Assembly: GCA_049999765.1 (NCBI GenBank)
Contig: JBNGIQ010009337.1
Location: forward strand, 99,781 to 124,383
Direction of reading: 5' to 3'
Source: Phaeoceros laevis
Lineage: Eukaryota > Anthocerotophyta > Anthocerotopsida > Notothyladales
DNA length: 24,603 bases
Positions 1 through 10,417 of the stretch are shown here, piece after piece. Under the pieces are notes generated by a model, which saw nothing but the letters and a program-made list of their open reading frames with translations, was not told the origin of the DNA and made no database searches. The position numbers were made by a program, and so were the translations under genes. Each line of letters opens with the position of its first letter. Within the stretch, counting starts at the first letter, position 1.

Positions 1-130
1 CCCAACCTTCATTTTATTGCAGACCCTTTATTGCAGACGGAACCTTATCATAGTTAGTGCTCGAATTGAGTCAATTTTATTGCAGACCCAACCTTAATTT
101 TATTGCGGAGTGTACTGACCCAACCTTACT
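1..130. repeat. Degenerate short repeat around an 'attttattgcagaccc' motif
   Basis: The words 'ttttattgcag' and 'acccaacctta' recur several times in this stretch, at roughly 10-27, 75-95 and 100-130, with drifted spacers between them. It looks like the end of a degenerate tandem or transposon-derived repeat that continues left of the window. No coding frame is supported. Confidence 0.45.
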
Positions 131-483
131 GCTTCCTAAGAATCTGACCAATAACGGGGCAGTAGGTGAGTATCGATATATTTAGCATGAGTTCCTCTTA
201 CACACGCCAAGGAGGGAATCTCCCACAAATACCAACGGTCTTAAAAAGTGTTTTTAAGCCTTTGTAGGGATCAAATCTCAGTACAGAGAACTCTTCGAGA
301 GAAAATAGAGCCTCAACAGTCTGATGAATAGCACGGACCAACTAACGCTAGCCAAAATGCTAATGAAAGCGGACACATGGATGAAAGAAATAGAAGCACA
401 AAATGAAAATACGCGTCCTTAACTTTTATTTTTTAAAACTACCTTCATTAGTCATTAGTTCACTAGTTATTAGTTTAATAGTT
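131..483. other. Intergenic, nothing recognised
   Basis: AT-rich sequence with no sustained reading frame, RNA gene or clear repeat. It ends against the SINE-like element. Confidence 0.5.
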
Positions 484-632
484 TACTCGGCTAGGTCTGC
501 CTACTGCCAACGTACAGGTCATTGACATGTAGGTTGACAGTCCACCCACCCTAAAGGCAGCACGGCTGATTCCCCCGTGGAGTTGCGTAGACGTGATTCT
601 TTTCTATTACTACTACTACTCCTACTACTAAG
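484..632 (+). mobile_element. SINE-like short interspersed element with a TAC-repeat tail, copy A
   Basis: This segment matches, in reverse complement, a second segment at about 22605-22768. Shared blocks in the same order are 'taggtctgcctact', a 'gacatgtaggttgacagtcc'-type block, 'ccaccca...aaggcagcac', 'gattccc.cg.ggagt' and a terminal (TAC)n tract at 605-630. A short non-coding dispersed unit of about 150 bp with a simple-repeat 3' tail is typical of SINEs. The 'gattccc' block resembles part of a pol III B box, but I see no clean A box, so a tRNA origin is only inferred. No target-site duplication was recognised. Confidence 0.6.
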
Positions 633-1637
633 AAAGTCACCCTCCTCAGATTGTGTCCAGACTAGGCTCAATGAAAAATTTCCTCACTCTCTTGCCTTGG
701 CGTTCGTGCCGCTCTCGACGAGGCTGAATGCACCGCTTCCTCGGGGAATGGTATGCAAGACAGCACTCCGTCCCCTCTCTTTGTAGTATGCTAGGCTACC
801 GTACGTTGCACAATTTTTACAAGCCGTACAGCCTTACCCGGCTCTCAAGTAGCAGCCACATATTTCGTGTTCTCACCCAAGTGTCCTGCTTACAGTCACG
901 ATCTCTCCAAACTCATGAACATCGTCCATGGACACAGACTAGATGATCTCGTCAGACAAAAGACATCGAGCCCTTAGGCTCTCTTAACACACAACTACCT
1001 TAAAGATCACCCCAAGCTTTGCATGATAGGTTATGTTTGATTATTCTGGGTGGTGCTCACATATGTATGTACTTTGCCATATGCCTAGTCAGAAAAGCAA
1101 GTATGTAGAAGTACTTGGGTGTTCTTGACTCAATTCCCATATGTATTAGGCATTGCTCCATACATTAAGTAGTGCTCTCCGTGCATTGGCAATAATATGC
1201 TTACTTATAAGCTATTCACAAGTTCATTGAATTTTGCAGGTCTACATTGTTCACATGGGGATAGTTCCATCCGCATCAAGCAGTCAAGCACTTGCCGACC
1301 TGCACATGGGGCATCGTTCTTCTGCTCTTGGCAAGTTAACCTGCCCCCACATTTATGGATGCCCAACTCTATTAAGCTTACTCACCAACTCACTTTTATA
1401 ACACAAGCAAATAGTACAACGACGTAAATGAAATCCGCTTTAAGACTCCTACAACATCAACATAACACCTTCTACTACACATTCTTCCACGTTGACCGCC
1501 CACAAACAACCCACAGTCTCAAGCATCTTGGCAAAAGTATGGAAACATTAAAAGCTTCTTGCCTACGGACGGGTGGAGGGGAAGGTTGAAAACGATGTAT
1601 CAGTAGTCTATGGGACAAGCTTTTCCCTCTCCAAGGG
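633..1637. other. Intergenic, no supported gene
   Basis: Only short overlapping frames of random character occur here. None shows a domain, plausible splice structure or signal peptide. Confidence 0.5.
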
Positions 1638-1889
1638 TATGGTGTGCTCAGCAATGCATTTGCTAGGAGAGGAGGAGCAGATGTGGAAGAGGCTTCCCGG
1701 AACTGCTCCTTGCAGCACTATCGAGAGGCAAGCCGGCGGTTGTACTATCTTAAGGCAGCTGCCAGCCACTTAAACGATGCTATAGTTTCCAGCTATCCAG
1801 TTATGGAGGATCCGATGTCTCATGAGCCATTTGGTGGTCTGAATAGACCCCGGGATATTATGGATGCTGCCATTTGGAAGATCCCTTAA
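1638..1889 (+). pseudogene. Isolated gene-like reading frame, unidentified
   Basis: An open frame of about 83 codons has natural protein composition: a charged, helix-prone stretch (ADVEEASRNCSLQHYREASR, then RLYYLKAAASHLNDA) followed by a looser segment ending IWKIP and a TAA at 1887-1889. The frame enters from 'aagggtatgg' at about 1634 with no convincing ATG, so it looks like an internal or last exon, or a fragment. I do not recognise the family. No companion exon was found within 1 kb on either side, which favours a remnant. A chance frame cannot be excluded. Confidence 0.3.
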
Positions 1890-2179
1890 GTAATTCCAGT
1901 CCTCCCACGGAAAATGCTGACCAGGTGTCCAAAAGGGCACTAGGTCCATGTACAGACTTTGTCAGCCGCGCACTACTTCTAAACAAGGCATCCTACAAAG
2001 AGTGCTACACACTCAAACCAGATGTAAAACCGGAAGAAGTTTCACAAGCCAATGGATCAAATCATTAGCCTTATCCGTATTGAATATGGAGCAGTTTAAT
2101 GGATACATATGGATATAGAAATTATTACCAGTATATGGATCATTAGCTAGGATATGATACCACTTAGGATAGGATACTG
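1890..2179. other. Intergenic, nothing recognised
   Basis: No sustained frame or RNA gene was seen. AT content rises towards the tandem repeat that follows. Confidence 0.45.
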
Positions 2180-2296
2180 ACTCGAGTGATACGTAATAGG
2201 AGCATGGAACAGTGTGATTCACTCGAGTGATACGTACTAGGAGCATGGAACAGTGTGATTCATTATAGGACTACGCGAGTGATACGTACTAGCAGG
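2180..2296. repeat. Three-copy tandem repeat, period about 41 bp
   Basis: The unit starts 'ctcgagtgatacgta.tag' and continues 'gagcatggaacagtgtgatt'. Copies begin at 2181 and 2222, and a third, partly degraded copy begins near 2274 and lacks the second half. The first two copies are nearly identical. Confidence 0.8.
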
Positions 2297-3239
2297 ACCT
2301 TTCTACTACTACTACTACAATAATATACAATAAAAAACTCTAAGGTACCTAAAAAGAAAAGTGTGGTGGTGGTGAGGCCTTGTGGGTTGGTGGTTAAGTA
2401 TTGCTCCCAACTTATCTTTAGGATTCATAGGAGTTTTATTTTTTATTTGCCCCGAAGGCTCTAGGTAGTGCTTGGAGGCCCAATGTTATGCGGAAGGCCC
2501 ATTTTTTGTATATATTACCTTGGAATGAACTCTACCAAGGGTGTATTTTCCTCCTAGAAGGTTGCATTTAAGCGGAACCCATGCCTCAAGGGAAATGGAG
2601 GTTGCCATAACCTAGTTCCCTAATCCGATGTTCCCTAATCCGATGGCATGAAGCTCCGATAGTTGCGGCTCCCATAACCAAGAGGCCAAATAATATATTT
2701 ACTCCCAAGTTTATCCCAAAATATTTGATATTCTTTGAGCGGTGTCAAATTCTTACTAGCAGCCACGCATGAAACGACATTATCTTTGTTACGTATGTAT
2801 ACCACGGTTAACATCGTAGCTTTCGAATTCCGTGTGATAGAGATGGTATATTTTCCTTGTATTTCTATTTAATCGACCGTATATAAAAAAAATGAATGAC
2901 GCGGGCATATGCCCAAGGAGGAAGATGAGGCATGCTAAAACCCTTCTGGGGATGGGCTGCATACCCAATTGTCCACAATGCATGTTTTAGGTGTTTACCC
3001 ATTGGGGCAATGCCCAGAAAAAAAAAGGAGGGTAGTGTAATTTGCACCTATGTCGTTGCTGGTGGTGCACATTTAGGTGCATTTTAGAAGTGCATCTAAA
3101 TGTATTCCGTAACCAATGAGCGTGGACAATGCAGCGTCAGAGAGTCTGCACACACTATGATCGCCCTATGATAACCTGGTGAAAGGTGATGAGTGCTTTT
3201 GAATAAAGTGATCAAACATCCTCGGCCAGCTGAGCAGTT
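2297..3239. other. Intergenic, with a (TAC)n tract at 2311-2326
   Basis: A short TAC simple repeat follows the 41-bp array and may be the tail of another SINE-like insertion, but the body is not recognisable. The stretch near 2366-2400 contains 'ttggtggttaagtat', which faintly resembles a pol III A box. The remainder is AT-rich without a supported gene. Confidence 0.4.
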
Positions 3240-4062
3240 ATGTACATACATACATGTGACGTGTGTCCGGGCTGCCGTGTACACTACACGCGACCGGCAA
3301 GCCTCGTGGCTCCCGAAAAAAAACAACAAAATAACGGGACAGGGTCAATTGGGATTGATGAAAGAACAGTGACCGAGGCCAGCAGCGGCCCGCTGTGCGG
3401 CGGCTCGGACTCCCGTGCAAGCGCTGGGCCACCGTCCCGTTGCAGCTTCCTGCCCGCATGCCTGCACGTTGCAGCGCGCTGCACGCAGCATGGCCATGCA
3501 GCAGGCCCGCCGTCGTGCTCGGCAGGGATGCCGGTCCCTCCCTTATTCCCTTTCTCTCCCTCCTTCCCTTCTCGATCCATNNNNNNNNNNNNNNNNNNNN
3601 NNNNNNNNNNNNNNNNNNNNNNNNNNNNNNNNNNNNNNNNNNNNNNNNNNNNNNNNNNNNNNNNNNNNNNNNNNNNNNNNGCTTTGTCTGGCTTGCTAGC
3701 TAAGTTGCATAGCTTGGAGGGAAGGGAAGAGCCCTGGCCCCGGAGGAGGAGGGAGACATTTGGTACGGGGATCTGTTCCCGTCTCTTAATCGCTCTGTCC
3801 TGCCACCTTTGGTTTCCGGATCCGACTCTGCAGCTGTCCCCTTCGTTGCCCCGTCTGCTTGAACAGCGGTTCCAGTAACATTGCATCGGTGAGCACTTCT
3901 CTCTACTAGTCCTGCCACTTCCAGGGAAGGTTGTCGGGAGGAAGGGAGGCTGGCTGCATCCTCATCGGCAAAAGGGAAGCAAATTTCTTTCTAGGTTGGA
4001 AGCCAAGGGCGTGGGGAGGAAATCAAGGCGGCTTCGGACAGGGGGAATATTTTGTCTGCGCC
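3240..4062 (+). promoter_or_regulatory. GC- and pyrimidine-rich 5' flank or leader of the eight-Cys gene
   Basis: Base composition shifts sharply upward in GC from about 3370. A C/T-rich tract (3532-3575) runs into the N gap. Such tracts are common in plant core promoters and leaders. No TATA box could be assigned with confidence. The frames that run through this region cross the gap and are compositional. Confidence 0.35.
3581..3680. other. Assembly gap (100 N)
   Basis: Exactly 100 N bases, probably a placeholder of unknown true length. It directly follows a C/T-rich tract, which may explain the sequencing failure. Confidence 0.98.
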
Positions 4063-4401
4063 ATGGCTGAGCTGCGGGGGGCAAGGACCGCCATCTTCCT
4101 TGTCTTAGGCCTGCTTTCGCTGCTCCCCGTGGCCATGGCTGCCTTCCCCGAATCCGTGGGGTACCAAAACAGGGCGTGCGGAGTGGGGGCTTTCCGCCAT
4201 GCTTTCAGGCTGTGCCAGCGGGAGGTGATCCACACCACCACCGCCCCGGTTCCACTCACGCTGGAAAATTGTTGCCTCCTGGCGCTGGATGCGGCCAAGG
4301 GATGCCGGCAGGCCGCGGCCCCGATCGAGGTCTGCACATTGCCCGACCCAAACATGAGACTTTTGCTGGTGAAGAGCAACTGTCCGGCGTTTTGCCCCTA
4401 G
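4063..4401 (+). CDS. Small secreted eight-cysteine protein (lipid-transfer-like, atypical)
   Basis: A single-exon frame encodes 112 aa. I chose the ATG at 4063 (context gccATGGCT) because a typical signal peptide follows at once: MAELRGART, a leucine-rich core to about residue 25, and a likely cut after AMA. An upstream in-frame ATG at 3931 would bury that signal. The mature part has eight cysteines spaced C-x11-C-x18-CC-x9-C-x9-C-x15-C-x3-C. The double Cys in the middle recalls non-specific lipid transfer and seed-albumin-type proteins. However, the diagnostic C-x-C is missing: the next two cysteines are nine residues apart. I infer an apoplastic, disulfide-stabilised protein. Lipid binding is only a suggestion. 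It ends CPAFCP-TAG. A spliced 3' continuation is not indicated. Confidence 0.7.
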   Translation: MAELRGARTAIFLVLGLLSLLPVAMAAFPESVGYQNRACGVGAFRHAFRLCQREVIHTTTAPVPLTLENCCLLALDAAKGCRQAAAPIEVCTLPDPNMRLLLVKSNCPAFCP

Positions 4402-6811
4402 GATTCTCCACGGCATTCATCTGAAGCTTGCGATGTGCAAATGAGGTATTCAACTTGGCATCTTCCAACTTCAAATTTGTTTGCTGCCAGGGGTGCATTG
4501 AGTAGAGGGGAAATTTGTCAGGAGAAGGATTGCCCCCTAGTTTTTGTGATGGAGCACCAGAAATTGGGAAGGGAAGTGGAAATTTCTGTCTTTCAGAGAT
4601 CAATCTGCTGTCTGCAAGCTGATGAGCCCTTGGCGTTCTGCCGGTGATCTCTGAATCTCATGTTACAGTACTGGCTATGGTTGGCAGAACATTCAGGTAC
4701 CGGTGCTTCTTACCGGGGGCCATCTGGAAGCATTTTTCTTTTGCATCGGCGGATCTCTTATTATCACATTGCCAGCAACAGTTTGTAGACGTGGATGAAG
4801 AGCTTCAGGATTAGTAGGACATTGTAAGTAGCTTCGCATTCTTGTTGTACTTCAGCCTCAGAATCATGGCCTGCCTGCTCAGCATAAAGAGAAGCTTGTG
4901 CAAGAGTCGAGATTCTTAGTTTGAAGTGCGCTATGAGCTGTAATCTCTAGTTCTTCACCTGTATATCATATCGCTCATTTCTGTCAGCGTGTTGAAAAGT
5001 TCTGTGCCTGCCTGGTACAAACAAATGTATTGGCATTGAGATTTGGCTCAGCATGCCCCAAATGTTGCTGAGAGCCCTCGAACTTCAAACATTTCAAATT
5101 CCTCCTCTTCCTTCGCGTGAGGGGGGCGGGGGGGCGATGGAGCCTGGCGGAACCTTCTCTTTCCAATGATTTTCCTGGCAAAAGCCTGGATGCGTGTGGA
5201 CCAGCCCAGTCATGGAAGAAGAAGAATGCTATTCCAACACTATATTGGGGGCCAGCTACTTGAGAGGTGCGCCGGTGGGAACCTTCGATGAAGGAGAACA
5301 AGGGTGGCTTTAGAGACTAACATCATCTTTTCTGCAAGCGCCACCGCAGATTCCAGACTCACTCAATCATCTTTGTTTCTGGGGCCTACCTGCGAATGAA
5401 TGACATCATCATGAATCGGCCGAAATAAAGTACATGTACAGCCACCATTGGAGGCAGCAGATTGAAATAGTATGTGGCCTGCATACTTTGTCCAGTGATC
5501 TGAATTTTTAAAGTCAAAAGCCATCTTGGTTTCCGAGCTGTTCCAATTACTGGCCAGAAAGTCGTCTTTGAGAAGTCTAAACTCCTCTGCCCCATCAATG
5601 ATGGCGGTCCTCCGGGGTCCGACTGAGAGAATCCAAAAAACAAGCAAGTGAGGCGTCGTGTGCCTTCAGTTACGAGTTGGGTTTGCCTAAGCAAATTCTG
5701 AGAGGGGGCAGTTCCTTCCCATGAGCTGCTCGTGGACTCTGTAAATAGTGGACAGCCTAATGCGACGCAACAACAGGGCCTCGATTGCGGACGGGGGTGA
5801 AGGGTGTTGCAGCTTGCTCTCCACTGGCAGCAGCCAGCAGCAAGTGCTTATGATTCTTCCACTTGTTGCCCCGGGCCTGCCACTGAAGTTTGTCAGAGAG
5901 CTACATCATTCGAATAATTAGTCACCAACCCTTTGGTACTAAATCTATCTGTTCCGCAGAAAGGGAGGCAGGAAGTCTCACATCTTTGACTTTTATTTTG
6001 TTGTCTAATTCGGCAGCTTCTGCTTAACGTGCGAATGTCGAGCCTTACAGATGTGGGCATTGTGGGGTATCCTGTCTGATAGCCCTGATGGGTGCAACAT
6101 CGGGTCCATCTATAATTTCCTAGTCTGCATAGGTCGACCTGAGATTCGATTCCGCCTGGTTGCCTGCAGGATGAATTGCGTTTGATGAGGATCGGCAGGG
6201 GCATGGTGCCCAGCTCATGTCCTGGCCTTGAAGCTCCTTGCAGGAACTCAAAACACCGGCTGTACATGTGTCGGAAAGTGTTGATGGGCTCGCTCCAATT
6301 GTCCCCAACCCTAGCAGATGTTCTTTTCCAAAGCATTGAAGGAACATGTCCTTTTGCACAATCAGTTGCTGGGAAATGAGGACCATCGCAATCAGCCATT
6401 AAAGCAGTTGGGTCCCTGGTGTACGCCATAGCAATTGCACTTCACCATAGCAAACCTATCTGCCTGCAGCTTGCAGTACCTGGATAGGACGCATATTAAC
6501 AAGGCGCAACCACTTGCTCGATGCCAACCCGAGGGGACTACATATCACTGTAGTCTTGTTCGAATTCCACCAATGACATCGAGTCTACTTCTTTCGGACA
6601 ACCGAGCCTGAGACCTACGGCGGTAACATCTGCTTTTCAGATGCGATCCGCATGCTTCTCCAATACTGTATCGTGAATGCACATGTGGCCAGCTGGCCAC
6701 GTGCCCTAGATTCTATTATCCTTCATACCGTAGCAACTACCGGATGCGAGGGTATGAATCCTCGATGACTTGAACTCTGTCGATTGGAGGACCTCGTTGA
6801 TTGGAAGCGTC
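4402..6811. other. 3' flank and intergenic region, no supported gene
   Basis: The first few hundred bases are probably 3' UTR of the eight-Cys gene. Two minus-strand frames (about 5363-5647 and 5893-6429) are moderately long. Neither shows a family motif, signal peptide or convincing splice partners, so I do not call them genes. The final 100-200 bases before 6812 should contain the SURF6 promoter, but no element was assigned. Confidence 0.4.
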
Positions 6812-8871
6812 ATGGCGGTATCGATGGAGGAGTTGCGGGAGGTTGCGCATCAGCATTCGCTTTGTAAGATTGCTGTGTTCGTGGCTGAGCTGGTCCAGGG
6901 CGTTCAGGTGGTTTCCTCCGTTTTGACGGCTCTGTTTGGTTGTGTGTCAGTCTTTGACAAGCTTGTGGACATGATTCCAGCGAAATTCTACCTTCCGTCC
7001 GACGGGCCGCAAGATATTTGGGTTAGTGACGCCCTTTGCCAGCTCTGGAGACCGCTGTCCTTGTGCCTGATTCTGATTCTGACATCAATGACTCTCTTGG
7101 GGTTGGAGCAGAGTTCTGGTATGAGCAAAGCAGCTCGTGCAGCAAGGAAAACGCTCACGAGAGAAAACTTGAAGCTGGCAAAACGAAAGAGGGTATGCTT
7201 GTAGGTGCACGCTTTCAGCCTGCCGTAGTTGTCTACAACTTCCAGGAAATCTTGACAGCAAGGCTGTAGTGTCGGTTTTCTAACTGAGGTACCTGGTGGC
7301 TCTTTCCAACAGCTTGACCCGGAGGAATTTATCAGCACCTCGCAACTAGTGCAGCAGCAAAAGAATGTTGAAGGAGGAGCAGAAGAGGCCCCACCGTTGG
7401 CAAAAAGGGGTAAAAGCAATGTGTTCTCTTGTGGATTCACTTTGGTGCGAGATTTGTTTTTCCAGCAGAGTACAGTTTGTTACGGAAGTAGTGCTGGGTC
7501 TTTTGTCAGTCTGACGCAGCTAAGAAAATTGAAGAGTTGCCGTTACTAGCAGATTCTCTTACCCTGTAGGTGATGTATTGCAGACGGTGCCGACAGAGCT
7601 GTAACTCGTGAGCAGCTTGTAGAGCGGCTTCACAAGCGGCTGGAGATGTTGAGAGCCAAACGGCATGCTGATGAAGTTGCTGCTGCTGCCCAAAAGGCTC
7701 GAAATTGGCAAACCCAGGTGAAGGAAGAAAGCAAGAAGCGGAAACCTGTGGGTGGACCTCTGGAGAGACATGCAGTTCCTGCTCCTCCTGCCAAGCGGCC
7801 CAAAACAGAAGCTGAAACTTCAGGTCCTGCTTCAGCAGCCAAGGTGGATATTAGACGAGGACCGTTGTTGGAAGAAGTTAGTAATCCACAGGTCTTGTCA
7901 TCAGGGAACTAACATCTTTTTATCGTTGGCAGCAAGATGGTCAACCTATGAATCTGGAATTTGGTCGTGTGAAGATGGGTTTGGACATTCCAGGTGATCA
8001 AGGTCAAAAGAAACGACCAAAACCATCAAAAGAACAGCTTTTGACAAAGGTTAGCAATCGGAGCTATCTCCACTTGTAGGAGTGTCAAAAGGGCCCATCT
8101 GACTTAGTCTTGGCTGTCTTCCTCTTTCATGCATGCTCAGATCTTCTTTCAGATAACTAGTTAAGCTGACTCTGTTGACTATGGATGTAGGCAACTGAGC
8201 TGCAAAAGCAGATGCAAGATCCCAGCAAGGGACAGGTAGTGGTGTTCAAAACCATTGTGCTTTATCTTCTGTTGATCCTTTTGAAGTGAAGCTGAGTTAA
8301 CTTGTACATGAGTGTGTAGGACGTTGCCTCAAGTCATTCATGGGCTGCAGCTGCAAGTCGTGCATCTGGAGACAAGGTACCGTGTTTGACCCACCCCCTA
8401 GTATCTATTTAGTTGGGGCAGTGAGAGTTGCTAACATGTCATAATATTTCCATGGTGTAGGTCAAGGACGATCCGAGGCTTCTAAAGCGAAGTTTGAAGA
8501 AAGAGAAACATCAAAAGCAGAAAAGTACACAGAAATGGTATATATACAGGGTTGCCAAATTGCTCCAGTAGAGCTCCGCCAAAACAGGCTTTTTAACCAT
8601 GACTTCTGGTCTGCAGGCAAGAAAGGAAGGATAAAGAAAGAAAGCAGTTTCTGGAGAAGCAACAAAAGCGACGAGACCACATTGCAAGCCGTATAGATGC
8701 CAAAGAGGACCGATCGATAGCCAAGGTAGTACTGTCTCACTTGTCAGTTTTGAGCAGTTCGAGTGGGCTGCGAGGGTTTTAACCAGACCTTTTGCCTTCA
8801 TGATACAGAGAGAGAAAAAACTCTTGAGACCCGGGTTTGAGGGAAGGAGAGAAGGTTTCATAAACTCTTAG
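6812..8871 (+). CDS. SURF6: SURF6 / RRP14 family nucleolar protein, 11 exons
   Basis: Exons are 6812-6863, 6951-7021, 7112-7192, 7313-7409, 7584-7876, 7933-8049, 8191-8235, 8320-8376, 8461-8537, 8617-8725 and 8809-8871. All junctions are GT-AG and phases join perfectly to give 353 aa. The N-terminal RRP14 domain includes FFDKLVDMIPAKFYLP (residues 18-33) and MSKAARAARKTLTREN (45-60). A second block reads VTREQLVERLHKRLEMLRAK (107-126). The basic C-terminal SURF6 domain runs from LEFGRVKMGLDIP (about 206) through HSWAAAASRASG, KVKDDPRLLKRSLKKEK and KRRDHIASR to the end KREKKLLRPGFEGRREGFIN. Family knowledge: SURF6/Rrp14 binds nucleic acid in the nucleolus and supports ribosomal subunit biogenesis. 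An in-frame ATG at 6770 would add 14 residues. I prefer 6812 because plant homologues start close to the HEHSLFFDKL-type block. Introns are 56-174 nt. Nothing looks broken. Confidence 0.95.
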
Positions 8872-9793
8872 CTTGCTGCTTCAGAACGACATTGTACAAT
8901 TCGCTGCGACTTCTTCTATCCTGAAGCAGAGCAACTGCTAACGTATGCCTCGCATCTCGTAAGTGCACCGAAATGTTGTGCACACGTTGTTTGGCATTTC
9001 GGATAGGTGACTTGGATGAGGGTGTTCTCTCTTTGACAGGGTGAGCGATTCGCAAGAAGCGTGGATTGAGAAAGTCTGGAGTGATGCACGAAATGGTCGG
9101 TCATCCAATTTCCTTCGGAAGCAGGCCGACAACTACGAGATGGTTTTCTACTACAGAGTTAGGCTCCGTAGCACCCAGAAGCAGAAGCTTCAGGGCTCAG
9201 CCGGTCTTAAATTCGTTGACATTCCTACAGCAGGGTAGACGGTTTTGCAACATGTCTGGACTTGACTGGTTTCAGCAAGCAGGTGCAGCAGGATGAAGAA
9301 ATCAAATTGAGGCGATTGTCCTATTCATAGGCCATCCTCAGTGATGAGTCATATGGGCTACTGGAACGTAGGAACATATCCTGGGCAGAGACGTCTCCTT
9401 GCGGTTGTTCACTGGCCAGTCTGGTCGTCTCGTCACACGACTTTTGTCTACGGGCTCTTAGCGGCCTCCAAGTACGATGTGTCTATGCTTCTTGCGCTTG
9501 GAACTTTTATTCTAGACTACGAGTCACTTCCCCCGGATCTTGCCTGTATGGTTTTGCTTTTTGACGAGGACATTATCCCATTTCTTGGTTTCCATTGAAA
9601 ATACCAAGCTCTCCCCAAGTGGCATGACTGCGTGTCTTGAGCAAGAGATCCGACCAAGGGAGGTGGAAGGGGAGCCTCCTGTGAACTGTACATCGCAGTA
9701 CATCGCCAGCACCCAAGCTACCGGTATACGGTAGAAAACATACTGTCTTTTTTCTTAGAACAATTAGCAAATAAGAAAAACCTTGGCCGTGCC
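8872..9793. other. SURF6 3' flank and intergenic
   Basis: Probable 3' UTR followed by intergenic sequence. Frames near 9041-9238 and 9341-9598 are short, overlap each other and show no motif or signal peptide. Confidence 0.4.
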
Positions 9794-9865
9794 TCCGTTG
9801 TAGTCTAGACGGTTAGGATACTCGGCTCTCACCCGAGCGACCCGGGTTCGAGTCCCGGCAACGGA
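9794..9865 (+). tRNA. trnE-CUC: tRNA-Glu (anticodon CTC)
   Basis: A 72-nt cloverleaf. The acceptor stem TCCGTTG pairs with CAACGGA. The D arm contains the A box TAGTCTAGACGG. The anticodon stem CTCGG/CCGAG encloses loop CTCTCAC, with anticodon CTC at 9828-9830. The T arm is CCGGG-TTCGAGT-CCCGG and contains the B box GGTTCGAGTCC. There is no intron and no encoded CCA. A TTTT pol III terminator follows at about 9887-9890. It matches the usual plant nuclear tRNA-Glu almost throughout and should decode GAG. Confidence 0.97.
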
Positions 9866-9900
9866 ATCTGACAGCACTGTATCGTGTCTTTTCCGAAGGT

Positions 9901-10095
9901 CTCAATATTCCTGGCAGGAAAGGAACTGGATAGTGACATGTTCAAAACGACGTTTTCCCACGGGCAGGTCCCAATATTCCTGGCAGGAAAGAGACTGGAT
10001 AGCGACACGTTTAAAAGGACGTTTTTACCTCGGGGGCCTCGGGCAGGGCCCAATATTCCTGGCAGGAAAGAAACTGGATAGTGACATGAGTTTCA
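9901..10095. repeat. Three direct repeats (69-79 bp) carrying short perfect dyads
   Basis: The core 'caatattcctggcaggaaag' recurs at 9903, 9972 and 10051, each time followed by '.gactggatag.gaca.g' or a close variant. The first two units continue with an 'aaaacgacgtttt' or 'aaaaggacgttttt' block and a G/C-rich spacer ending 'gggcagg.cc'. The third unit stops after the core. Inside every core TTCCTG-G-CAGGAA is a perfect dyad around one base. AAAACG-A-CGTTTT in unit 1 is a second perfect dyad. The array begins 38 bp after the tRNA-Glu. Confidence 0.85.
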
Positions 10096-10219
10096 TGCCC
10101 AGCCCGTAGGAGGACGAGATGCACCACTCGGGGGCACTATCAGCCGAGGAGGTCTAGAAAAGGTGGAACGTTGGGAACAGGAGGTGCGTCCGGGCGACCA
10201 CGTGCCGTCAGTGGCTATC

Positions 10220-10252
10220 TGCCCTGTACAGCGATTGAAGCTGTACAGGGCA
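10220..10252. repeat. Perfect 13-bp inverted repeat (hairpin, 7-nt loop)
   Basis: TGCCCTGTACAGC at 10220-10232 is the exact reverse complement of GCTGTACAGGGCA at 10240-10252, with loop GATTGAA. It lies between the dyad repeats and the first exon of the unidentified gene. If transcribed, it would fold into a stable stem-loop. Confidence 0.85.
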
Positions 10253-10417
10253 AGGGCCACCAAGAAAAAAAAAAGGGAAGATAGTGAGCCCGCCGTACGC
10301 AGCAACGTTTGTCACCCTCCTCGCACCAGCAGCAGCAGCAGGAGCCTTCGATATTTGAGCTCCGCGCACGCCTGCCCGCCTCGACCAATGTGAGCATCAC
10401 ATTTTCATCCATCTTGC

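Noticed and set aside
2163-2296. CRISPR-like array
   Set aside because: The repeats are contiguous with no unique spacers and the genome is eukaryotic, so this is a plain tandem repeat.
3240-3918. Long frames on both strands across the first gap
   Set aside because: They run through 100 N and GC-rich low-complexity sequence, so openness is an artefact of composition and unknown bases.
5363-5694. Two overlapping minus-strand frames of about 100 codons
   Set aside because: One reads fairly naturally (EEFRLLKDDFLASNWNSSET) but the frames overlap in conflict, no splice partners were found and no family is recognised.
5893-6429. 178-codon open frame on the minus strand
   Set aside because: No recognisable motif, mixed composition, and competing open frames on both strands of the same stretch. 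Length alone is not persuasive.
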